Below are positions 27,951 to 36,907 of a stretch of DNA of 64,000 nt, in pieces. How positions within the stretch are numbered: position 1 is the stretch's first letter; each line of letters opens with the position of its first letter. This DNA comes from Arthrobacter sp. UM1 (GTDB taxonomy: Bacteria; Actinomycetota; Actinomycetes; Actinomycetales; Micrococcaceae), in NCBI RefSeq assembly GCF_020483305.1, contig NZ_JACWAB010000008.1, forward strand, positions 43,889 through 107,888. Reading direction: 5' to 3'. The notes beneath the pieces are model-generated. The model was not told the DNA's origin, did not search any database, and saw nothing but the letters and a program-made list of their open reading frames with translations. The position numbers and the translations under genes are program-made.

Positions 27951-28106
27951 CTACTGCTTGGGGCGCTTGAAATAGGCCACGAGCCCCTTGCCGTCCGGGC
28001 CGGGGACGACGGCGACGAGCTCCCACCCCTCAGAGCCGAAGTTGTCCAGGATCTGCTTGGTGGTGTGGATGAGCAGCGGTGCGGTCAGATATTCCCAGGT
28101 GGTCAT
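27951..28106 (-). CDS. DUF4177 small protein
   Basis: A 51-residue protein starting MTTWEYLTAPLL and containing 'ILDNFGSEGWELVAVVPG', the classic DUF4177 pattern (aromatic N-terminal strand, then N-x-x-G-x-x-G-W-E-L-V). The function is unknown; the family is widespread in Actinobacteria at this place beside RidA. GAAGGA lies just before the ATG at 28106. The gene ends 39 bases before the ridA start and is probably in its operon. It is divergent from the PBP gene with only 37 bases between. Confidence 0.9.
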   Translation of the reverse strand: MTTWEYLTAPLLIHTTKQILDNFGSEGWELVAVVPGPDGKGLVAYFKRPKQ

Positions 28107-28130
28107 AGTCCTTCAGCGTAGTCGCGCTTG

Positions 28131-28136
28131 TAGACT
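28131..28136 (+). promoter_or_regulatory. -10 box of the PBP gene
   Basis: TAGACT ends 7 bases before ATG 28144, with no Shine-Dalgarno sequence between. The spacing predicts a leaderless mRNA. Confidence 0.55.
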
Positions 28137-28143
28137 TGTGCCT

Positions 28144-30327
28144 ATGGCTTCAGCGAACCGGGGCACGAAGAGTCCTCTCCTCAACACGGCCACCACGCTC
28201 GGGAAGTTCTTCTCGTTCCTCCTCGTGAGCGTGGTCTGCGGCGTCCTCACCGCGGGCCTCCTCGTCCCCCTGGTCGCGGCGGCCGGCACAGGCGCGAGCC
28301 GGTCCATCCAGTTCTTCGACGACCTTCCGGCGGAGTTCTCCCCGCAGAAGCTCTCCCAGGCCTCCCGCATCGAGTCGAGTGACGGCAAGCTGATCGCCGA
28401 GATGTACTCGGAGAACCGCGTTCCGGTGAAGCTGAACCAGATCAGCCCCAACATGACCAACGCCCTGCTGGCCATTGAGGATGACCGCTTCTACCACCAC
28501 GGCGGCGTGGACCCCAAGGGCATCGCGGCGGCCCTCTTCTCCAACTCCACGAGCGGAACGTCCCGCGGCGCCTCGACGCTGACGCAGCAGTACGTGACCA
28601 ACGTGCTCAACGACATCCGCATCTCCAACGGCGAGACGCCCACGTTCAACGGCTCCAAGACCATCCTCGACAAGCTCCAGGAGGTCCGCTACGCCGTCTC
28701 CGTGGAGAAGAAGATGAGCAAGGACCAGATCCTCGAGGGCTACCTCAACGTGGTCCAGTTCAACGGCCGCGCGTACGGCGTGGAGGCCGCGAGCCAGTAC
28801 TTCTTCGGCAAGCCCGCCAAGGACCTCAACGTCCAGGAGGGCGCACTGCTCGCGGGCATCGTCAACGGCCCGTCCGTGTATGACCCGATCGCCCACCCGA
28901 AGGCCTCCAAGAAGCGCCGGGACATCGTGCTGCACCGCATGCTGGAGACCAAGCGCATCACCCAGGCGCAGTACAACGAGGCCGTGAAGGCGCCCATCGA
29001 GCTCAAGGTGACGCCGCGCTCCCAGGGCTGCTACGGCTCCAAGATGGCCCCGTACTTCTGCCAGTGGGTCACGTACCAGTTCCTCGCGGACCCCGCCTAC
29101 GGCAAGACCGTGGCCGAGCGCAAGAAGCTCCTGGACCGCGGCGGCCTGACCATCAAGACCACGCTGGACTCCCGCCTCCAGGGCCAGGCCCAGAACGCCA
29201 TCAACGGCACGGCGGACGTCAAGCGGACGGACCCGGACGTGGGCCACTCGCTCGTCTCGGTGCAGCCGGGCACGGGCCGCGTGCTCGCCATGGCGCAGAA
29301 CACCAACTTCGGCGGGGCGCAGGATGACCCCACCTCCACGGACCTCAACTTCAACGTGGACTCCAACATCAACGGAGACCCGGCCAGCCCGGGCGGCGGC
29401 GCCGGCGGCTTCCAGCCCGGCTCCACGTACAAGCCCTTCACCTTCACGGAGTGGCTCGCCGAGGGCCACTCGATGAACGAGATCGTGGACGGCTCCCGCA
29501 AGACCTACGGCGTGGGAGACCAGTCCTTCGGCGGCTCCTGCTTCGCCAACGGGAAGTACACCATCCTGGACCAGTGGTCGCCGCAGAACTACGGCAACGA
29601 GAACTACGGCAGCTTCTCGGCCCTCTACGGCCTCGCCCGCTCGCTCAACACCATCACGTTCGCCACCGCCGCCAAGGTGGACCTCTGCAAGATCCAGGCC
29701 ACGGCGCGCAAGATGGGCATCCACAAGGGGGACAGCACGGACCAGAACCGCGATGCCCTCAGCGAGCAGCCCTCGGCCCTCCTCGGCACGGACAACATCG
29801 CGCCGATCACGATGGCCAACGCCTACGCCACCTGGAACAACAACGGCAAGCTCTGCCAGAACCTGGTGTTCGACTCGATCACGGACCCCTCGGGCAAGAA
29901 ATACCCCGTCCCGTCCAAGAAGTGCGAGCAGGTCATCCCGGCGGATCTGGCCCACGGCACGCTCTACGCCCAGCAGCAGGTCATGAAGAACGGCTCCGGC
30001 CGCGGCAAGCAGCTGGACGTGCCGAGCGCGGGCAAGACCGGTACCAATGACTTCCGGTCCCAGACCTGGTTCATCGGCTCGACCACGGGCCTCACCACCG
30101 CCGTCTGGCTCGGCAACTACAAGGAGTCCTCGACCTCCATCGCGGACAAGAGCATCAACGGCCGCACGGATCCGGAGCTGGACGGCTCGGGCCTCGCGGG
30201 CACCACGTGGCAGGCGTTCATGAAGCAGGCCTCGCCGCTCTACCCGCACGGGGACTTCCCGAACCCGCCCGCCAACATGGTCAACGATCCGCGCTGGCCC
30301 ACCCTGGCCCGGAACCAGATCCAGTGA
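28144..30327 (+). CDS. Class A penicillin-binding protein (transglycosylase/transpeptidase)
   Basis: A 727-residue bifunctional peptidoglycan synthase (PonA2 position). One N-terminal membrane helix (about 24-46) is followed by a GT51 domain with 'AIEDDRFYHHGGVDPKGI', 'GASTLTQQYV' and 'EGYLNVVQFN'. The transpeptidase has S-x-x-K as 'GFQPGSTYKPFTF', S-x-N as 'LARSLNTITF' and K-T-G as 'SAGKTGTND'. Unlike M. tuberculosis PonA2 there is no C-terminal PASTA domain; the protein ends about 100 residues after K-T-G. Cysteines in the linker and transpeptidase could form disulfides outside the cell. The stop overlaps the next start (GTGA). Confidence 0.93.
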   Translation: MASANRGTKSPLLNTATTLGKFFSFLLVSVVCGVLTAGLLVPLVAAAGTGASRSIQFFDDLPAEFSPQKLSQASRIESSDGKLIAEMYSENRVPVKLNQISPNMTNALLAIEDDRFYHHGGVDPKGIAAALFSNSTSGTSRGASTLTQQYVTNVLNDIRISNGETPTFNGSKTILDKLQEVRYAVSVEKKMSKDQILEGYLNVVQFNGRAYGVEAASQYFFGKPAKDLNVQEGALLAGIVNGPSVYDPIAHPKASKKRRDIVLHRMLETKRITQAQYNEAVKAPIELKVTPRSQGCYGSKMAPYFCQWVTYQFLADPAYGKTVAERKKLLDRGGLTIKTTLDSRLQGQAQNAINGTADVKRTDPDVGHSLVSVQPGTGRVLAMAQNTNFGGAQDDPTSTDLNFNVDSNINGDPASPGGGAGGFQPGSTYKPFTFTEWLAEGHSMNEIVDGSRKTYGVGDQSFGGSCFANGKYTILDQWSPQNYGNENYGSFSALYGLARSLNTITFATAAKVDLCKIQATARKMGIHKGDSTDQNRDALSEQPSALLGTDNIAPITMANAYATWNNNGKLCQNLVFDSITDPSGKKYPVPSKKCEQVIPADLAHGTLYAQQQVMKNGSGRGKQLDVPSAGKTGTNDFRSQTWFIGSTTGLTTAVWLGNYKESSTSIADKSINGRTDPELDGSGLAGTTWQAFMKQASPLYPHGDFPNPPANMVNDPRWPTLARNQIQ

Positions 30328-31400
30328 CGGTGACCGCTCCCAAGGCCCTCGCCCTGACCGCGCTCTCCGCGGTTGCGGCGGGGGCCGCGGTCTTCGCCGC
30401 CGCCGTCGTCGAGACCCGTCGCTTCACCGTCCGCACCGAGACCGTCCCCGTCCTGCCGGAGGGCGCGGAGCCCATCCGCATCCTGCAGCTCTCGGACATC
30501 CACTTCGTCCCCGGCCAGGATTCCAAGGCCGCGTGGCTCGCCGCCCTGGGCCGCCTTGAGCCGGACCTCATCCTCAACACCGGGGACAACCTCTCCCACA
30601 TGGGCGCGGTTCCCCCGCTCGTCCGCGCGCTGGCCGAGCTGCCGCGCGTGGGCGGCTTCTACGTGCCGGGGTCCAACGACTACTACCCGCCCAAGCTCAA
30701 GAACCCCTTCCGCTACCTCCGCGGTCCGTCCAAGGCGCCCAGGGAGCGGGAGGCGGAGCTGCCGTGGCGCGAGCTCTTCTCCGCGTTCCGGATGCTCGGC
30801 TGGGACTCGCTGACCAACCGCCGCGCCTCGGTCACGCTCAAGGGCACCCGCGTCGAGTTCTCCGGCGTCGACGACCCTCACCTCGGCCTCGAGGACGTCC
30901 AGGGCTTCGGGGATCCGGAGGCCCAGGTCCGCATCGGCGTCCTCCACGCGCCCTACGTCCGGGTGCTGGACCGGCTCGCCCTCGCCGGGGCCGACCTCCT
31001 CATCGCCGGCCACACCCACGGCGGCCAGGTCTGCCTGCCGGGCGGACGCGCCCTCGTCTCCAACTGCGACCTCCCGCCCCAGCTCGCCCGCGGCCTCAGC
31101 CAGTGGCCCCCGGCCGGGCCCGCCGTGACCGCCTCCCCCGCCTCCGCCGCTTCCTCGAACCCACCGGTCTCTCCAACCGCTGCGCCTGTCTCCCCCGCCC
31201 CCGGCGCCGCAGCCTCTCCCGTTTCAGCGCCCACCGCTTCCGCCCCTGAGCACGACGACGCCGGCCGCGCCACCCCCTCCCAGCCCGTCCGCCGGATCCC
31301 GCTCAACGTGTCCGCCGGCCTGGGCCAGTCCCGGTTCGCCCCGGTCCGCCTCTTCTGCCGCCCGGAAGCTGTGGTCCTGGACCTGGTCCCGCGCGCCTGA
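30324..31400 (+). CDS. Membrane-anchored metallophosphoesterase (Rv3683-type)
   Basis: A 358-residue calcineurin-like phosphoesterase. An N-terminal hydrophobic helix precedes the metal motifs: D-x-H in 'LQLSDIHFVPG', G-D in 'LILNTGDNLSH', an N-D in 'YVPGSNDYY', His in 'IGVLHAPYVR' and 'AGHTHGGQVCLPG'. A Pro/Ala/Ser-rich insert of about 65 residues (roughly 263-328) interrupts the fold just before the last conserved block 'LNVSAGLGQSRFAPVRLFCR'. GTG 30324 overlaps the PBP stop, so the two are coupled, as in other Actinobacteria. The substrate is unknown. Confidence 0.88.
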   Translation: MTVTAPKALALTALSAVAAGAAVFAAAVVETRRFTVRTETVPVLPEGAEPIRILQLSDIHFVPGQDSKAAWLAALGRLEPDLILNTGDNLSHMGAVPPLVRALAELPRVGGFYVPGSNDYYPPKLKNPFRYLRGPSKAPREREAELPWRELFSAFRMLGWDSLTNRRASVTLKGTRVEFSGVDDPHLGLEDVQGFGDPEAQVRIGVLHAPYVRVLDRLALAGADLLIAGHTHGGQVCLPGGRALVSNCDLPPQLARGLSQWPPAGPAVTASPASAASSNPPVSPTAAPVSPAPGAAASPVSAPTASAPEHDDAGRATPSQPVRRIPLNVSAGLGQSRFAPVRLFCRPEAVVLDLVPRA

Positions 31401-31502
31401 CTGCGCCCGCGGCCTCCGCTCACGGCCTGGCCGAACCGCCGCCCCGGCCTGACCGAGTCCATCTCTCCGCCAAGCCACTCCTCCCCACACCCCCATTCCT
31501 TA

Positions 31503-31553
31503 TGCACCCTCTGGTGTCAGGATTTGCCGCGAATCCTGACACCAGAGGGTGCA
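31503..31553. repeat. Intergenic hairpin, family B copy 2
   Basis: A perfect 22-bp inverted repeat (31503-31524 with 31532-31553), 7-base loop; arm TGCACCCTCTGGTGTCAGGA. It follows the metallophosphoesterase gene by about 100 bases. Confidence 0.95.
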
Positions 31554-31744
31554 CAACTCGTCCTACCGGGTGCGCAAGGAAAAGAACCGGGTGCACAAGC
31601 CGCTGAGACCTCTTGAACCTCCGGGTGAGGCCCGGCGGATCCCAAGCGCAACCGCGCACGAGGGCATGCGAGGGCGGGTAGCCCAGGACCGGGCCCAGGA
31701 GACAGGCCAGCCCAGACCCGTTCAGGCCCGTTCTCCGCCTTGAA

Positions 31745-31791
31745 CACCCGGATCGTTCGGTTCAAGCCCCGAAAACCGAACGATCCGGGTG
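31745..31791. repeat. Intergenic hairpin, family A copy 3
   Basis: A perfect 18-bp inverted repeat (31745-31762 with 31774-31791) around an 11-base loop; arm CACCCGGATCGTTCGGTT. Confidence 0.95.
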
Positions 31792-32024
31792 CACAAGCCT
31801 CTGAGGGCACGTCCGAGGGCACACAAGCCCACACCGAAGCCCCAGTCCGAGTCACATCAGCCACCCCACGGCCCCGCCCGTACCGGATAAGCCCTCCCGC
31901 AGGCCCCACCCGAACCAGACGGGCCCTCCCAAGGCCAAACCCCACCACCCCCCCCCACAACCCATAGATTTCTCCCAACCACTCCTACCCAAGCACCCTC
32001 CCCGCCGGTAAAGTGAAAGACCTG

Positions 32025-33902
32025 ATGAAGACTCAGGCGTCCCCCGAACCCCTGGCCGCACGGGCTGAGGCTCTGCCGCGCCCGGAGGAGGGGAAGCCGG
32101 TCCCGTACCTGTGGCGGGCCTACGTCCGGCCCACGGCGGGCCGGCTTGCCCTCGGAGCGGCCAGCGCCGCCCTGGCCGGCATCGCCGCGCTGCTCATCCC
32201 CCAGGTCCTCCGCCGCGTCATCGACGACCTCGGCTCGCATCCCTCCGTCTCCGTCCTGCTCGTCGGGGTCGGCCTCATGACCCTCCTCGGCCTCATCGAG
32301 GGCGCCATGTACCTGGCCCGCCGCCAGTTCACCATCAAGCCGGCCGTGGCCATCGAGCGGGCCATGCGGGAGGACCTCTACGCCCGCCTCCAGCGTCTTC
32401 CCGCCGGTTTCCACGATGCGTGGTCCAGCGGCCAGCTGCTCTCCCGCTCCATGTCGGATCTCAGCCTCGTCCGGCGATACCTCGCGTTCGGCGGCGTCAT
32501 GACGGTCTCGAGCGCCATTCTCATCGCGGTGGGCCTCGTCATGATGTACCTCCTGGACTGGCGGTTCTTCCTGCTCTACGCCGTGATCGTGGTGCCGATG
32601 GCGCTCGCGTCCTTCGCCTTCCGCACCCGCTTCAACCGGGCTTCCCGCCGGGTCATGGACCTCCAGGGGGACCTCGCCACCACGGTGGAGGAGTCGGTTC
32701 AGGGCATCCGCGTCCTCAAGGCCTTCGGCCGCGCGGACTTCACGGCCCGCCAGCTCGTCCAGCAGCTCGCCGGCCTCCGGAAGGCGGAGCTCTACAAGGC
32801 GTCCACGCTGGGCTGGTTCATCGGCCTCATCACGGCCGTTCCGGCGCTGACCATGGCGGCGGCGCTCATCGGCGGGATCGTGCTCGTGGCCCGGGACCAG
32901 ATGACGCCGGGCACGCTCGTGGCCTACTTCGCCACCGCCGCCGTGCTCACCAACCCGCTTCAGGACATGGGCCAGCTCATCGGCATGTTCGTCTCCACCA
33001 AGGCGGCCCTGCAGCGCCACATCGAGATCATGGGCGTGGAGCGGGACATCCGCTCCCCCGAGTCCCCGGCCCGTCCCGCCTCGGAGGGCCGGCTCGAACT
33101 GCACGACGTCGGCTTCCGCTACCCCGACGCCAAGCCGGACTCGGAGCCCCTGCTCACGGGGGTGAGCCTCAGCCTCCGCCCCGGCGAGACCATGGCCCTC
33201 GTGGGCGAGACCGGCTCCGGCAAGTCCACGCTCCTCAACCTCATACCGCGCCTGTACGAGGCAGGGGAGGGCCGGGTCCTCGTCGACGGCGCCGACGTCC
33301 GCGAGCTGGACACGGATGACCTGCGCACGCGCATCGCCGTCGCGTTCGAGGACGCCACGCTCTTCTCCGACACCGTGGAGAACAACGTCCTGCTCGGCGT
33401 CCGGGACCAGGACCCGCAGGCGCGCAGGGCCGCGCTGGAGGAGGCGCTCGAGGTAGCCCAGGCGCACTTCGTGGAGCGGCTCCCCGAGGGCGCGCAGACG
33501 CAGATCGGAGAGGAGGGGCTCAGCCTCTCGGGCGGGCAGCGGCAGCGGCTCGCGCTGGCCCGGGTGGTAGCGGCCAAACCTCGCATCATGCTGCTGGACG
33601 ACCCGCTCTCCGCGCTCGACGTCAGCACCGAGGAGCGCGTCATCGAGGGCCTCGGCCGGGTGCTCGCGGACACCACCACGCTGATCGTGGCCCACCGCCC
33701 GTCCACCGTGGCGCTGGCGGACCGGGTCGCGCTGCTGGAGGACGGGACGGTGACCGCCGTCGGGCCCCACCACGAGCTCCTGGAGTCCAACGAGCACTAC
33801 CGGCACGTCATCGCGAGCCTCGACTCCCAGGACACCCTGGAGGACGTGCTCGACGACGACGCCTGCCGCGACGCCGAGCAGCACGGACGGGAGGGCCGAT
33901 GA
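32025..33902 (+). CDS. ABC exporter subunit with degenerate ATPase site (heterodimer partner 1)
   Basis: About 625 residues: six membrane helices (40-330) then an ATPase domain. Walker A is 'GETGSGKST' and the signature 'LSLSGGQRQR' is canonical, but the Q-loop reads 'AFEDATLF' (Glu for Gln) and Walker B is 'IMLLDDPLSALD' with Asp for the catalytic Glu. These are the marks of the degenerate half of heterodimeric exporters such as TM287/288 and LmrCD. ATG 32025 was chosen because an upstream GTG at 32013 lies in the likely -10 box TAAAGT. The stop overlaps the partner's start (ATGA). The substrate is unknown; drugs or lipids are usual. Confidence 0.9.
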   Translation: MKTQASPEPLAARAEALPRPEEGKPVPYLWRAYVRPTAGRLALGAASAALAGIAALLIPQVLRRVIDDLGSHPSVSVLLVGVGLMTLLGLIEGAMYLARRQFTIKPAVAIERAMREDLYARLQRLPAGFHDAWSSGQLLSRSMSDLSLVRRYLAFGGVMTVSSAILIAVGLVMMYLLDWRFFLLYAVIVVPMALASFAFRTRFNRASRRVMDLQGDLATTVEESVQGIRVLKAFGRADFTARQLVQQLAGLRKAELYKASTLGWFIGLITAVPALTMAAALIGGIVLVARDQMTPGTLVAYFATAAVLTNPLQDMGQLIGMFVSTKAALQRHIEIMGVERDIRSPESPARPASEGRLELHDVGFRYPDAKPDSEPLLTGVSLSLRPGETMALVGETGSGKSTLLNLIPRLYEAGEGRVLVDGADVRELDTDDLRTRIAVAFEDATLFSDTVENNVLLGVRDQDPQARRAALEEALEVAQAHFVERLPEGAQTQIGEEGLSLSGGQRQRLALARVVAAKPRIMLLDDPLSALDVSTEERVIEGLGRVLADTTTLIVAHRPSTVALADRVALLEDGTVTAVGPHHELLESNEHYRHVIASLDSQDTLEDVLDDDACRDAEQHGREGR

Positions 33903-35689
33903 CCCGCGCAGAGACGAGCGAGCTCACGCCGGAGGAGGCCCGGGAGTCCCGCGCCCGCGCCTACCGCCTGCTGGGCCGGACGCTCAAGCCCCGCTGGCCG
34001 TTGCTCACCGCGGCGGCGGTGACCTCCGTCATCGCGGCGCTGCTCGAGGCGCTGACGCCGCTGTTCCTCGCGAAGGGGCTGGACGTGGGCCTGCCTGCGA
34101 TGCGCCGCGGGGACGCGCAGCCGCTGTGGGTGATCGGGATCGTGTTCGCGGTCTCGTGCGCCGTCATGGGCCTCATGTTCTGGCTGTCCACGTGGCTGAC
34201 GGCCAAGCTGTCCCAGTCCTTCCTCATGGAGGTGCGGGAGCGGCTGTTCCGCAAGGTCCAGCGCCTGCCGATGGGCTTCCATGAGACGTACACCTCCGGG
34301 CGGGCCATCGCGCGGCAGACCTCGGACATGGACTCGATCCAGGAGTTCCTGGACGGCGGCGCCTCGGACGTGATCGCCACGTTCCTCTATCTCGTGTTCA
34401 CGCTGGGGCTCGTGCTGGTCCTGGACCCGCCGTCCATGCTCGTGGTGCTGGTGTGCGGCGTGGGCGTGGCGCTCCTGCTGCGCTGGTACCTCCGCCGCTC
34501 GGAGGCGGCGTTCCGGGCCACGCGGACGCACTCGGCCCGGCTCATCGTGAAGTTCGTGGAGACGTTCACCGGCATCCGCGCGGTCCAGTCCTTCCGCAAG
34601 GAGCCGGCGAATGACGCGGCGTACTCGGCCGTGGCGGCGGACTATCAGAAGGCCACGATGGGGTCGATCGGCCTCTTCGGCGTCCTCCAGCCCTCCATCG
34701 TGACGCTCGGCAACCTCTGCATGGTGGGCGTGCTCGCGTGGGGCGGCGTCCGGGTCATCGAGGGCTCGCTCACGGTGGGCGCGCTCGCCGCCGTCACGCT
34801 GGCCACGCGCCGCATCTTCGCGCCCGTCCAGGTCATGCTCATGTACCTCTCCTCGCTCCAGTCCGCGCAGGCCGCGCTGGAGAAGGTCTCCGGCCTCCTC
34901 GAGGAGCCGGAGACCGTCACCGACCCCGAGCGCCCCGCTCCCCTCCCCGAGCCGGCGGGCGAGGTGGTGTTCGAGGACGCCTCCTTCGGCTACTCCCCCG
35001 AGAAGCCCGTCATGGAGCACCTGGACCTGCGGATTCCCGCGGGGCAGACCGTGGCCGTGGTCGGGCAGACCGGCGCAGGCAAGTCCACGCTGGCCAAGCT
35101 CATCAGCCGGTTCTACGACGTCACCGGCGGCGCCGTACGGCTCGACGGCGTGGATCTGCGGGACATGCGGGACGAGGACCTGCGCCGCCGCGTGGTCATG
35201 GTGACGCAGGAGTCCTATCTGTTCTCCGGCTCGGTGGCGGAGAACATCGCGCTCGGCAAGCCTGGGGCCTCGCCCGAGGAGATCGAGGCCGCGGCCCGGG
35301 CCGTGGGCGCGCACGAGTTCATCTCGAGGCTGCCGGACGGGTATGACACGGACGTGAACAAGCGCGGCGGGCGCGTCTCCGCGGGGCAGCGGCAGCTCAT
35401 CTCGTTCGCCCGCGCGTTCATCGCGGACCCGGCCGTGCTCATCCTGGACGAGGCCACGAGCTCCCTCGACATCCCGAGCGAGCGGCTGGTCCAGGAGGGC
35501 CTGGCCACCCTGCTCGGCGAGCGGACTGCGCTCATCATCGCGCACCGCCTCTCCACGGTGGCCATCGCGGACCGGGTGCTCGTCATCCGGGACGGGCGCG
35601 TGGCGGAGGACGGCTCGCCTGCGGAGCTCGTGCGGCAGGGCGGAGAGTTCGCCCAGCTGGACGCGGCGTGGCAGAAGTCCCTGGCGTGA
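33899..35689 (+). CDS. ABC exporter subunit with catalytic ATPase site (heterodimer partner 2)
   Basis: A 596-residue partner. Six membrane helices lead to an ATPase domain with Walker A 'GQTGAGKST', Q-loop 'VTQESYLF', an altered signature 'RVSAGQRQL' in place of LSGGQ, Walker B 'VLILDEATSSLD' with the catalytic Glu, and H-loop 'LIIAHRLST'. Its altered signature would sit over partner 1's defective Walker B, and partner 1's good signature over this Walker B, giving one active and one inactive site. ATG 33899 overlaps the preceding stop. Confidence 0.92.
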   Translation: MTRAETSELTPEEARESRARAYRLLGRTLKPRWPLLTAAAVTSVIAALLEALTPLFLAKGLDVGLPAMRRGDAQPLWVIGIVFAVSCAVMGLMFWLSTWLTAKLSQSFLMEVRERLFRKVQRLPMGFHETYTSGRAIARQTSDMDSIQEFLDGGASDVIATFLYLVFTLGLVLVLDPPSMLVVLVCGVGVALLLRWYLRRSEAAFRATRTHSARLIVKFVETFTGIRAVQSFRKEPANDAAYSAVAADYQKATMGSIGLFGVLQPSIVTLGNLCMVGVLAWGGVRVIEGSLTVGALAAVTLATRRIFAPVQVMLMYLSSLQSAQAALEKVSGLLEEPETVTDPERPAPLPEPAGEVVFEDASFGYSPEKPVMEHLDLRIPAGQTVAVVGQTGAGKSTLAKLISRFYDVTGGAVRLDGVDLRDMRDEDLRRRVVMVTQESYLFSGSVAENIALGKPGASPEEIEAAARAVGAHEFISRLPDGYDTDVNKRGGRVSAGQRQLISFARAFIADPAVLILDEATSSLDIPSERLVQEGLATLLGERTALIIAHRLSTVAIADRVLVIRDGRVAEDGSPAELVRQGGEFAQLDAAWQKSLA

Positions 35690-35821
35690 GGGGGGGGCCA
35701 GGCCCGGCTGAACACGCCTGGACAAGACTGAGCACGCCGGGCAAGGCGAAGGGCACCTCCGAGCGCGTTGAGTCTCGCAGATGCCCTTCTTGGTACGATG
35801 AGATATCCTTGTCCTCACCTT

Positions 35822-35839
35822 TGTACAGAAAAGTGTACG
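35822..35839. promoter_or_regulatory. Possible operator before the Abi/HEPN gene
   Basis: TGTACA and TGTACG lie 6 bases apart (35822-35827, 35834-35839), an imperfect inverted repeat 39 bases before the start of the Abi/HEPN gene. A repressor site is possible; the evidence is only the symmetry. Confidence 0.25.
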
Positions 35840-35877
35840 CTCATCAGTGAGCGGATGCAAGGCAACGGGGAGGCTTT

Positions 35878-36612
35878 GTGGCTCGGCGAACCGAACTTCA
35901 CAGACAATCTGTCCTGACAGCGCTGAGCACCCCGCGGATCAAACCCTATATGGACCGTGCCCAAGGAAACCGCAAAGAAGCCCTCTGGCTCTACCAGTGG
36001 AATATTCGCGCCTCCGAAGCGGTCTACGCTCAATTGAGCGTGCTTGAAGTCGTCTTGCGCAATGCAATGGACCGAGAGCTGCGAGACTGGCATGCTCAGC
36101 GCCGTGGCGACCCAGGCTGGCTCCTCGCTCGCCCCATGGAACCCCCGCTCATGGGCCTTGTGAAAGACAAAGCAGATCGAGCTTTCCGGCATGCGGAGAA
36201 CGCCAAGAAGGCTGCCGCCAATCTAGACGGCGCCCCTCCGACGCACGATGATGTCTTGGCCCAGACCATGTTCGGCCTTTGGAAAGACCTTCTCCCCAAT
36301 CACGCTCAGAATTCCGCACCGGAAGCCCCCGCCAACGTCGGCCGCCAGTTCCTCTGGGATCAGGCGCTGAAGCACGCCTTCCCCGAGGGGCCCGAGGACG
36401 GCGGCAAGGCCGTTTACAGCATCGTCACCAGGCTTCACGAGCTCCGCAACCGTGTCTCTCACATGGAGCCCCTGCTGCGCGCCAACCTCTCGCAACGCAT
36501 GCAGGACGCCCATCGCCTCCTCGGATTCATCGAGCCGGCCGTCCGCGAGTGGGTTTCGGGCCAGAACAGCGTGCCCGCTCTCATGCGAGAGCGCACCGCG
36601 CGCGGCCTCTAG
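35878..36612 (+). CDS. Abi-like HEPN-domain protein
   Basis: A 244-residue protein of the Abi family. 'EALWLYQWNIRASEAVYAQL' and 'VLEVVLRNAMDRELRDW' form the helical core, and 'LHELRNRVSHMEPLL' gives the HEPN R-x4-H motif (R190, H195) that cuts RNA in many defence and toxin proteins. It may act in abortive infection against phage; that is by family. GTG 35878 has GGGGAGG five bases upstream. No antitoxin partner is adjacent: the exporter lies upstream and a tRNA downstream. GC is lower than in the exporter genes, suggesting transfer, and tRNA genes are common insertion sites. Confidence 0.75.
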   Translation: MARRTELHRQSVLTALSTPRIKPYMDRAQGNRKEALWLYQWNIRASEAVYAQLSVLEVVLRNAMDRELRDWHAQRRGDPGWLLARPMEPPLMGLVKDKADRAFRHAENAKKAAANLDGAPPTHDDVLAQTMFGLWKDLLPNHAQNSAPEAPANVGRQFLWDQALKHAFPEGPEDGGKAVYSIVTRLHELRNRVSHMEPLLRANLSQRMQDAHRLLGFIEPAVREWVSGQNSVPALMRERTARGL

Positions 36613-36726
36613 CCCAACCGCGTGAGGGCCCTCGTCGCCGCCCGCCCGATTTTGCAATCCCCCGCCGTGCGCCGTAAGCTAGAGAAGTTGGTTTTGCTGA
36701 GCCTGACTCGTGGAGCCAACAGACCT

Positions 36727-36803
<77 letters not shown>

Positions 36804-36807
36804 TCAC

Positions 36808-36840
36808 AGAAGGGCCGCAGACATCGTCTGCGGCCCTTCT
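36808..36840 (+). terminator. Terminator after tRNA-Pro
   Basis: A perfect 15-bp stem (36808-36822 with 36826-36840, arm AGAAGGGCCGCAGAC) with a 3-base loop and a T-containing tail starts 5 bases past the tRNA. Confidence 0.92.
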
Positions 36841-36907
36841 GCTTGTCCCGGCCACAAACCGCTCGTGCCTGCTCCGGCCACAACGGTTCGCTCGCCGGGA
36901 CCCGAGG

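Larger units (their letters stand above)
31401..32024. other. Gene-free stretch with hairpin repeats before the ABC exporter
   Basis: These 624 bases hold two hairpins (31503, 31745), several isolated half-sites of the form GGGTGCrCAAG between 31560 and 31610, and a C-rich segment (31925-31975). A -10-like TAAAGT at 32009-32014 lies 10 bases before the exporter ATG and is the likely promoter. No real gene is seen. Confidence 0.75.

Noticed and set aside
31857..33884. A 675-codon minus-strand frame opposite the ABC exporter
   Set aside because: It is antisense to conserved ATPase motifs and shows Arg/Val/His/Glu-rich non-protein composition.
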